Shown one piece after another: positions 13,819 to 19,733 of a stretch of DNA of 19,733 bases. How positions within the stretch are numbered: position 1 is the stretch's first letter; every line of letters starts with the position of its first letter. The notes below the pieces were generated by a model. The model searched no databases, was not told the DNA's origin, and saw only the letters and a list, made by a program, of their open reading frames with translations. This DNA is from Ancylobacter novellus (GTDB lineage Bacteria > Pseudomonadota > Alphaproteobacteria > Rhizobiales > Xanthobacteraceae). A program made the translations under genes and the position numbers. The stretch is taken from contig QFQD01000065.1 of NCBI GenBank assembly GCA_003241485.1, forward strand, positions 1-19,733, written 5' to 3'.

Positions 13819-14040
13819 TCAGCGCTCGCGAGGGACCAGCGGGGCCAGCGAAGGCTCCTCGCCATCCTCATCGTCGTCCTCGGTGGCGGGAATGGCATAG
13901 GCGCCACTCAGCCAGCGATGCAGATCGACATCGGCGCAGCGGCTGGAGCAGAACGGCTTGTACTTCTCCGCGGGCGGCTTCCCGCAGATCGGGCAGGGCT
14001 TGCCCGCCGGACGGCCCGCATCGTCCTTGTCGCCGCCCAT
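13819..14040 (-). CDS. yacG: YacG-type zinc-binding DNA gyrase inhibitor
   Basis: A 73-residue protein with the YacG zinc site: Cys16-x2-Cys19 and Cys31-x3-Cys35, followed by the conserved CADVDLHRWLSG segment. YacG homologues bind GyrB and inhibit DNA gyrase. The acidic tail (EDDDEDGEE) is common in the family. The start at 14040 has GGGGAGG 5 nt upstream and lies 14 nt past the maf stop, so the two are probably translated from one message. The frame is open further upstream but only as an overlap with maf. Confidence 0.92.
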   Translation of the reverse strand: MGGDKDDAGRPAGKPCPICGKPPAEKYKPFCSSRCADVDLHRWLSGAYAIPATEDDDEDGEEPSLAPLVPRER

Positions 14041-14054
14041 GGCGCCCTCCCCCG

Positions 14055-14678
14055 TCACTCCGGATTGCCCCAGCGCTGATGCACGGGGAAGCGCTCGCCC
14101 GCCAGCAGCGCCACCGTCTCGGCCAGCGGCAACCCGACGACATTGGTGTAGGACCCCACGAGCTTCAGCACGAAGGTGCCCGCGAGCCCCTGTATGGCGT
14201 ATCCGCCGGCCTTGCCCTGCCATTCGCGCGAAGCGAGATAGGCGTCGAGCTCCTCGCGCGACAGGCGCTTGAAGCGCACGCGGGTCTCCACGAGGCGCGA
14301 GCGCACGCCGCCCTTGGGCGTCATCAGCGCGATGCCGGTATAGACGCGGTGCGCACGGCCGGACAGCAGGCGCAGGCAATCGCCGGCCTCCTCGGCGATC
14401 TCCGGCTTGGGCAGGATGCGCCGGCCGACCGCGACCACGGTGTCGGCGGCGAGCAGATAGGCACCTTCATAGTCGCTTCCCGCCTTGCGGCGGGCATCGG
14501 CGGCGGCGAGCTTCTGCTGGGCGAGGCGCAAAGCGAGGCGGCGCGGCAGCTCGCCGCGCTCGGGCGTCTCGTCAATATCGGCCGGCAGAAGGGCGTCGGG
14601 TTCAATACCGGCCTGGGCCAGCAGCGCCAGCCGGCGCGGTGAACCCGAGGCCAGCACCAATTGGGGGCGAGCGCTCAC
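14055..14678 (-). CDS. maf: Maf-family nucleoside triphosphate pyrophosphatase
   Basis: A 207-residue Maf/HAM1-fold pyrophosphatase that hydrolyses non-canonical or selected NTPs. Motifs visible: LASGSPRR at 9-16, DIDETP at 34-39, AADTVV at 77-82, and near the C-terminus the GGYAIQGLAG and GSYTNVVGLPL blocks. It starts with GTG at 14678; GAGGAG is 7 nt upstream, and the overlapping ATG is in another frame. It follows the phosphatase gene by 111 nt and precedes yacG by 14 nt. In many Hyphomicrobiales a small infA gene sits between these two genes; it is absent here. Confidence 0.94.
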   Translation of the reverse strand: MSARPQLVLASGSPRRLALLAQAGIEPDALLPADIDETPERGELPRRLALRLAQQKLAAADARRKAGSDYEGAYLLAADTVVAVGRRILPKPEIAEEAGDCLRLLSGRAHRVYTGIALMTPKGGVRSRLVETRVRFKRLSREELDAYLASREWQGKAGGYAIQGLAGTFVLKLVGSYTNVVGLPLAETVALLAGERFPVHQRWGNPE

Positions 14679-14789
14679 ACATATACTCCTCTTCCGCCAG
14701 CCGGATCTCGGCCGGCGGTCATTCGGGCGGCGAAGCTAGTGCAACTTCCTTAAAAACTGAACGACTTTGTCGCGGCCCGCACGGCTTGC

Positions 14790-15272
14790 TCACCGGCGGA
14801 AACGACGACGGATACGCGCTTCCAGCTCATCACGCACGGAACGATAGGCATCCATGCGCTGCTCACGATTGCCGGAGATGAGGGTCGGGTCCGGCGTCGG
14901 CCAGTATTCGACGTCGATCGCATTGGTTCGGGTCAGCTCCAGCGCGCGGTGATGGGCGTCGGGGGAAAGCGTTATGACGAGGTCGAAGGCCAGGCCCTCA
15001 TTCTCCTCAAGGTCCTCCAGCGTCTGCGGGCGATGCCGTGAGAGATCGAGGCCAATCTCGTCGATGGCGGCGAGCACGAAGGGGTCGTTCTCGCCCTTCG
15101 CCACACCGGCCGAACCGACATAGATCGAGCTGCCGAACAGATGTTTGGCCAGCACCGCGGCCATGGGCGAGCGCACGCTGTTCTGGCCGCACATGAAGAG
15201 CACCGATTGCGGCCGCTCGCGCCGCGCCGGGGCGACCGGCCCGGAAAGGGAGGAAGCGGGCGCGCCAGCCAC
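14790..15272 (-). CDS. low-molecular-weight phosphatase / ArsC-like protein
   Basis: A 160-residue protein of the low-molecular-weight tyrosine phosphatase/thioredoxin-type arsenate reductase fold. The catalytic P-loop is Cys28-x5-Arg34-Ser35 (FMCGQNSVRSP) and the acid loop is Asp128-Pro129 (YWPTPDPT). Substrate is not determinable; family members in this syntenic position are annotated as phosphatases. No ATG is available before the P-loop. I place the start at the GTG at 15272 because GGAAGGG lies 6 nt upstream, overlapping the end of the UPF0262 gene, whose stop ends 2 nt before. Translational coupling is therefore likely. Confidence 0.88.
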   Translation of the reverse strand: MAGAPASSLSGPVAPARRERPQSVLFMCGQNSVRSPMAAVLAKHLFGSSIYVGSAGVAKGENDPFVLAAIDEIGLDLSRHRPQTLEDLEENEGLAFDLVITLSPDAHHRALELTRTNAIDVEYWPTPDPTLISGNREQRMDAYRSVRDELEARIRRRFRR

Positions 15273-15274
15273 GC

Positions 15275-15772
15275 TCAGCCCTTCCAGTGCAGCGCGCAGA
15301 CCAGCGTGAAAAGCCGCCGGGCCGTGCCGAAATCGAGCGCGATCTTGTCCTTCAGTCGCTCCCGCAGCAGCTCGGAACCCTCGTTGTGCAGGCCGCGCCG
15401 GCCCATGTCGATGGCTTCGATCTGCGAGGGACTGGCGATGCGGATGGCCGAGTAATAGCTCTCGCACACCAGAAAATAATCCTTCACCACCCGCCGGAGC
15501 GGGCTGAGCGAAAGATGATGCTGCACCACCGGCGCACCGTCCTCGCGGGTGATGTCGAGGAGCAGCCGGCCATCCGCGAGGCCGATCGTGAGGCAATAGG
15601 GCCCGGCGCCGCTGTCGCCCAGCGGGCTGAAGCTGTTCTCCTCGATGAGGTCGTAGATGGCGACGGCCCGCTCATGCTCGACATCGCGGCTGGAGCGACC
15701 GATCGAGGCACTGTCGAGCGTCACCGACGCCAGGCGGCGGGTCGTGGCGTGGGGGTCCTCGCCTTCCGCCAT
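15275..15772 (-). CDS. UPF0262 family protein
   Basis: A 165-residue conserved alphaproteobacterial protein of unknown function. Typical blocks are VEHERAVAIYDLIEENSF, the LVCESYYSAIR helix and AIDMGRRGLHNEG. It has no signal peptide, membrane segment or catalytic motif. The ATG at 15772 is 10 nt past the hisD stop and has only a weak ribosome site, so it probably depends on upstream translation. The gene lies between hisD and the small phosphatase in the same order as in other Hyphomicrobiales. Confidence 0.9.
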   Translation of the reverse strand: MAEGEDPHATTRRLASVTLDSASIGRSSRDVEHERAVAIYDLIEENSFSPLGDSGAGPYCLTIGLADGRLLLDITREDGAPVVQHHLSLSPLRRVVKDYFLVCESYYSAIRIASPSQIEAIDMGRRGLHNEGSELLRERLKDKIALDFGTARRLFTLVCALHWKG

Positions 15773-15782
15773 GGCGCGCCCG

Positions 15783-17075
15783 TCAGAGGTTGAGCCGGAT
15801 CGCTACCGAGCGGGCGTGGGCGCCGAGCCCTTCCGCCTCGCCGAGCGCGATCGCCGCCGGGCCGAGCGCGCGCAGCTGCTCCGGCCCACATTTCAGGATC
15901 GAGGTGCGCTTCATGAAATCGAGCACGCCGAGCCCGGAGGAGAAGCGCGCCGAGCGCGCCGTTGGCAGCACATGGTTGGAGCCGCCGACATAGTCGCCGA
16001 TCGCCTCGGGCGTGTGCGCGCCGATAAAAATCGCCCCCGCGTGGCGGATACGCTCGACCAGCGCCTCGGCGTCCGCCGCCATGATTTCGAGGTGCTCGGG
16101 GGCGATGCGGTCGGAGAGCGCGGGTGCCTCGTCAAGGCTGCCGAGCTTGATGACCGCGCCGAACTCGGCCCAGCTTGCGCTGGCGATGTCCCGGCGCGGC
16201 AGCGTGGCGAGCTGGCGCTCCACCGCCGCGATCACGGCGTCGGCCAGCGCGGCATCGTCGGTCATCAGGATCGACTGGGCGGCCGTGTCATGCTCGGCCT
16301 GCGCCAGGAGGTCGGCAGCGATCCAGTCCGGGTTCTGCTCGCCATCGGCGATGACGAGCACCTCGGAGGGACCTGCCACCATGTCGATGCCAACCGTGCC
16401 GAACACATGACGCTTGGCCGCCGCCACATAGGCGTTGCCCGGCCCGACGATCTTCGCCACCGGGGCGATGGTCTGGGTGCCATAGGCGAGCGCGGCCACC
16501 GCCTGCGCCCCGCCGACCCGATAGACCTCGTCGACGCCCGCGAGCCGCGCCGCCGCCAGCACCAGCGGGTTGAGCACGCCGCCCGGCGCGGGCACCACCA
16601 TGGCGAGGCGCTTCACGCCCGCCACCTTGGCCGGCACCGCATTCATCAGCACGGAAGATGGGTAAGCGGCAGTGCCGCCGGGCACATAGAGCCCTACCGC
16701 ATCCACCGCCGTCCAGCGGTGGCCAAGCTCGACGCCGGCCGCGTCCACGTAGCGTCCGCTCTCGGGCAGCTGACGCTGGTGATGCGACTTGATGCGCTGA
16801 TGGGCGAAGGTCAGCGCCTCCACGGTGGCGGGATCGGCCGCCTTCACCGCCGCATCGATCTCGCTCTCGCTGACGCGGATACCGAGCGTTGAGAGGTCCA
16901 CCCGGTCATATTTGCGGGACAGATCGACCAGCGCCGCGTCGCCGCGCGCGCGCACATCCTCGATGATCGCCGCGACGGCCTGCGCCACGTCCTGCGACAC
17001 CTCGCGCTTGGTACCGAGGAAGGCGGTGAAGCGCTCGGCGAAATCGGGAGAGGCGGTATCGAGACGAAGCGGCAT
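15783..17075 (-). CDS. hisD: histidinol dehydrogenase
   Basis: A 430-residue full-length HisD, which catalyses the last two steps of histidine biosynthesis (L-histidinol to histidine, two NAD reductions, zinc-dependent). Zinc ligands Gln259, His262, Asp361 and His420 and the catalytic pair Glu327-His328 (IAPEHLEIM) are all in place. GLYVPGG and VGGAQAVAALAYGT are typical NAD/substrate-site blocks. The start at 17075 has AGGA 6 nt upstream. It is separated from the DUF2948 gene by 92 nt. No other his gene is in the window. Confidence 0.97.
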   Translation of the reverse strand: MPLRLDTASPDFAERFTAFLGTKREVSQDVAQAVAAIIEDVRARGDAALVDLSRKYDRVDLSTLGIRVSESEIDAAVKAADPATVEALTFAHQRIKSHHQRQLPESGRYVDAAGVELGHRWTAVDAVGLYVPGGTAAYPSSVLMNAVPAKVAGVKRLAMVVPAPGGVLNPLVLAAARLAGVDEVYRVGGAQAVAALAYGTQTIAPVAKIVGPGNAYVAAAKRHVFGTVGIDMVAGPSEVLVIADGEQNPDWIAADLLAQAEHDTAAQSILMTDDAALADAVIAAVERQLATLPRRDIASASWAEFGAVIKLGSLDEAPALSDRIAPEHLEIMAADAEALVERIRHAGAIFIGAHTPEAIGDYVGGSNHVLPTARSARFSSGLGVLDFMKRTSILKCGPEQLRALGPAAIALGEAEGLGAHARSVAIRLNL

Positions 17076-17167
17076 GGCGGATCCTGCGGAGGCGTTAGAC
17101 CCTGTCCTATCGCAACCGCGCCGCCGGAAGACAAGCGCGATCCGTCAGGCCGCACTGCCGGCGTGCA

Positions 17168-17653
17168 CTACTCCACGTCGTGGCAGGGCGTACCCTTGGC
17201 GTCCCAGGCGGGGCCGAGGTCCTGCAGGCCGGCTTCCATGCACTCGACATCGAGCTGCACTTCGCCGCCCCCCGAGAACAGGAAGGTCACCGTTCCCGAA
17301 GGCGCATCATGCTCCTCGAACTTGAGCGCCAGCAGGTTCAGCGTGCCGTGCTTCTTCTTGAGGTCGATGCCGCGCACCCGCGCCGCCAGCACGCGCTCGA
17401 AGCGCAGCCCGGCGCGCCGGCGCAGGCAGGGGCCAGCCGTGACCATCGCCCCGGCGCCGGCCGGGGCATCGGCATCCGCCATCGCCTCGGCCTGAATGGC
17501 CTTCTCCCAGTCGAAGCGATTGGCGACCAGCGCGAAGCGCCGCTCCTTCGGCAGGAAGGTCATGTCGCCGACCGAAAGAATGGCGTCCTGCAGATGCACC
17601 GACAGCACCGCCAGATCTTCCGCGTCGAGCGCGATCAGCTTGAGACCGGCCAT
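17168..17653 (-). CDS. DUF2948 family protein
   Basis: A 161-residue conserved alphaproteobacterial protein of unknown function (DUF2948). Recognisable features are the LIALDAEDLAVLSVHLQDA start, MTFLPKERRFALVANRFDWE, and the LDVECMEAGLQDLGPAW end. The start at 17653 has GGAGAG 5 nt upstream; the longer frame to 17725 has no support. It lies between murA and hisD, an arrangement usual in Hyphomicrobiales. Confidence 0.9.
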   Translation of the reverse strand: MAGLKLIALDAEDLAVLSVHLQDAILSVGDMTFLPKERRFALVANRFDWEKAIQAEAMADADAPAGAGAMVTAGPCLRRRAGLRFERVLAARVRGIDLKKKHGTLNLLALKFEEHDAPSGTVTFLFSGGGEVQLDVECMEAGLQDLGPAWDAKGTPCHDVE

Positions 17654-17763
17654 CTTTTCTCTCCGCAAACGTTGTCGCCGCCGAGATGGCGTTGCCAACC
17701 GCCCACGGCAAGGGGCGGATGGCAATGCTACGTAGTGCCCTATAGTCCGCGCAGCTTGTGCGA

Positions 17764-19053
17764 TCAGCCGGCAAGGCGCTCGATTTCGGCGCCACAGGCG
17801 GAGAGCTTCTCCTCCAGCCGCTCGAAGCCGCGGTCAAGATGATAGACCCGGTGGATCATGCTCTCGCCCTCGGCTGCCAGCGCGCCGATGACCAGCGACA
17901 CCGAGGCGCGCAGGTCCGTCGCCATGACGGGAGCGCCGGTGAGTTTCTCCACGCCCTCGATCGTCGCCACCTGCCCGTCGAGATGGATGCGCGCGCCGAG
18001 CCGGACCAGCTCCTGCACATGCATGAAGCGGTTCTCGAAGATCGTCTCGGTGATCTTCGAGGTGCCGCGCGCCCGCGTCGTCAGCGCCATGAGCTGGGCC
18101 TGCAGGTCGGTCGGGAAGCCGGGATAGGGCTCGGTGGTCACCTCGACGGGCGAGATGCCCGCGCCGTTGCGCTTCACGCGCAGGCCCTCATTCGACACCG
18201 TCACCTCGGCGCCGGCTACGCGCAACGTGTCGAGCGCGCTCTCCAGCAGATCGGCCCGGGCGCCCGAGAGCAGCACGTCGCCGCCCGTCATCGCCACCGC
18301 CATGGCATAGGTGCCCGTCTCGATGCGGTCGGGCAGCACCGAGTGGCGCGCGCCCTTCAGGCGCGGCACGCCGACGACGCGGATGGTCGAGGTGCCGTGC
18401 CCCTCGATGCGCCCGCCCATCGCGTTGATGCAATCGGCGACATCGACGACTTCCGGCTCGCAGGCAGCGCCCTCGATGAGCGTTTCACCATCGGCAAGGC
18501 TGGCGGCCATGATCGCGGTGTGCGTCGCGCCGACCGAGACTTTCGGGAACACGATATGCGCGCCCTTCAGCCCCTTGCGGGCACGGGCCAGCACATAGCC
18601 GCCGTCGATCTCGATCTCGGCACCGAGCGCGCGCAGCGCGTCGAGATGGAAGTCCACCGGGCGCGTGCCGATAGCGCAGCCGCCCGGCAGCGACACCTTG
18701 GCCTCGCCCATGCGCGCCAGCAGCGGCGCGATGACCCAGAAGCTCGCGCGCATCTTGGAGACGAGATCATAGGGCGCTGTGGTGTCGACGATCACCCGCG
18801 CATCGATTTCCATCGTCTGGCCGGCATAGGCATCGTCGCCGCGCCGCTTGCCGTTCACCGTGATGTCGATGCCGTGATTGCCGAGAATACGCTGCAGCAG
18901 CGCCACGTCGGCGAGGCGCGGCACGTTTTCGAGGATCAGCTTCTCATCGGTGAGAAGCCCGGCAATCATCAGCGGCAGGGCGGCGTTCTTGGCGCCGGAG
19001 ATCGGGATCGACCCGTTGAGCGGATTGCCGCCAAGGATGCGGATGCGGTCCAT
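17764..19053 (-). CDS. murA: UDP-N-acetylglucosamine 1-carboxyvinyltransferase
   Basis: A 429-residue MurA, which transfers enolpyruvate from PEP to UDP-GlcNAc in the first committed step of peptidoglycan synthesis. Lys22-Asn23 (SGAKNAALP) and the catalytic Cys126 in the loop LPGGCAIGTRP are present; a Cys here predicts fosfomycin sensitivity of the enzyme. The frame is open upstream to 19320, but the ATG at 19053 gives the standard length and N-terminus, with AGGA 5 nt and AAGGAG 12 nt upstream. A tentative promoter lies at 19221-19249. Confidence 0.97.
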   Translation of the reverse strand: MDRIRILGGNPLNGSIPISGAKNAALPLMIAGLLTDEKLILENVPRLADVALLQRILGNHGIDITVNGKRRGDDAYAGQTMEIDARVIVDTTAPYDLVSKMRASFWVIAPLLARMGEAKVSLPGGCAIGTRPVDFHLDALRALGAEIEIDGGYVLARARKGLKGAHIVFPKVSVGATHTAIMAASLADGETLIEGAACEPEVVDVADCINAMGGRIEGHGTSTIRVVGVPRLKGARHSVLPDRIETGTYAMAVAMTGGDVLLSGARADLLESALDTLRVAGAEVTVSNEGLRVKRNGAGISPVEVTTEPYPGFPTDLQAQLMALTTRARGTSKITETIFENRFMHVQELVRLGARIHLDGQVATIEGVEKLTGAPVMATDLRASVSLVIGALAAEGESMIHRVYHLDRGFERLEEKLSACGAEIERLAG

Positions 19054-19220
19054 GAAATTCCTGTCTCCTTCAGCCCGAGGCTGTTGCGTGCGCCCGCCCG
19101 TGCGAAGAGCAGGGCCTGCCCCTCGCCAGCTCCCATGTGTCGCGGCACCCTGTGTGGGGCGAAGCCATGGAAGCGCGATAGGGCCGATTCGTGGCACCAG
19201 GGCCGTTAATCCCCGGCTAC

Positions 19221-19249
19221 GGTCTAGCGCGTGTCGCAGGGTGAGACAA
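19221..19249 (-). promoter_or_regulatory. tentative sigma70-type promoter for murA
   Basis: The minus strand has TTGTCT (19244-19249), a 17-nt spacer and TAGACC (19221-19226). Both hexamers are only partial matches, but the spacing is ideal and it falls in the 200-nt gap before murA. Confidence 0.3.
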
Positions 19250-19255
19250 CGCGCC

Positions 19256-19456
19256 TCAGCGTGACGGCTCCTCGCCACTCTCGCAGGAGCCAGGCGAGTG
19301 ACCATCCAGAGCGGCCGCATCGATGTCTGCGCCCTCGCCCCGATCCGCCACCGGCGTGGCGACGCGCCCCTTCGCCTGCGCCTTGCGGCGCTTCAGATTC
19401 TCGCGCAGCGCGGCGGCAAGGCGCTCGGCGCGGGCCGCATCATCCGGCGGGCTCAT
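19256..19456 (-). CDS. small conserved alphaproteobacterial protein
   Basis: A 66-residue protein with a basic, helical segment ERLAAALRENLKRRKAQAKGR (residues 11-31) and a low-complexity acidic tail. Short proteins with this ENLKRRKAQ pattern are common near murA in Hyphomicrobiales; function unknown. The start at 19456 has AGGAG 8 nt upstream. A longer frame from 19525 (MAGKRRPQ) lacks a ribosome site. The frame stays open back into the tRNA-Thr region, which is clearly not coding. Confidence 0.7.
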   Translation of the reverse strand: MSPPDDAARAERLAAALRENLKRRKAQAKGRVATPVADRGEGADIDAAALDGHSPGSCESGEEPSR

Positions 19457-19657
19457 ATCCACATCTCCTGCCGCTTGTGGGCGCGCGTGCGCGGCCTTCG
19501 CCTGCGGACGCCGCTTTCCAGCCATAGCCGCGCGCGGCGGGTGCGCAAAGCCGTTATGCAGCGAGTTCAGGGGATTTGCACGCCAGATGCTTGCGCCCGC
19601 CCGCTCACTGTGGCAAACGTCCCCGCGCTTCGGCGGGTGACCCGCCAACAAGCCAGC

Positions 19658-19732
<75 letters not shown>

Positions 19733-19733
19733 T

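Noticed and set aside
17758..19209. 483-codon open frame on the plus strand opposite murA
   Set aside because: Antisense shadow; murA motifs and full length are unambiguous.

Overview
The window looks like GC-rich chromosomal DNA of an alphaproteobacterium, most likely Hyphomicrobiales (Xanthobacteraceae-like). That placement is inferred from the murA / DUF2948 / hisD / UPF0262 / low-Mr phosphatase / maf / yacG gene order on the right and from the protein families. No database search was possible.

The left two thirds (about 1-12760) is an accessory hydrocarbon-oxidation locus. A minus-strand block encodes a complete soluble di-iron monooxygenase of the propane/acetone type (group 5, PrmABCD/MimABCD-like). 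In transcription order it reads prmA (large hydroxylase subunit with all six di-iron ligands), prmB (Fe-S/flavin reductase), prmC (small subunit) and prmD (coupling protein). These are followed by an amidohydrolase, a DUF59/MIP18 metal-cluster assembly-like protein with a Cys-rich tail, a divergent GroEL-like chaperonin (prmG/mimG type) and an aquaporin. Upstream lies a zinc-type alcohol dehydrogenase (adh, minus strand) and a divergently transcribed AcoR/MimR-type sigma54-dependent activator (prmR, plus strand). A consensus sigma54 -24/-12 promoter sits about 320 nt upstream of prmA, and a second near-consensus one lies just upstream of adh. Both have a GAACAGTGT box about 110 bp upstream of the predicted start, as expected of activator sites. 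Several strong hairpins separate the cistrons of the long operon.

Expected logic: an alkane or ketone signal activates PrmR. PrmR with sigma54-RNA polymerase then turns on adh and the monooxygenase operon. PrmABCD hydroxylates the substrate, with PrmG and the DUF59 protein helping assembly, and the dehydrogenase oxidises the alcohol. No acetone-consuming enzyme is in the window.

Between 12761 and 13538 are a hairpin, an unrecognised two-helix membrane protein and a decayed IS3-family orfA fragment. A tRNA-Phe (GAA) with a good sigma70-type promoter follows at 13539-13614. The accessory region lies on the 3' side of this tRNA, as is usual for integrated islands.

The right third (13819-19456) is a conserved housekeeping block, all on the minus strand: a small conserved protein, murA, a DUF2948 protein, hisD, a UPF0262 protein, a low-molecular-weight phosphatase/ArsC-like protein, maf and yacG. 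A plus-strand tRNA-Thr (GGT) closes the window.
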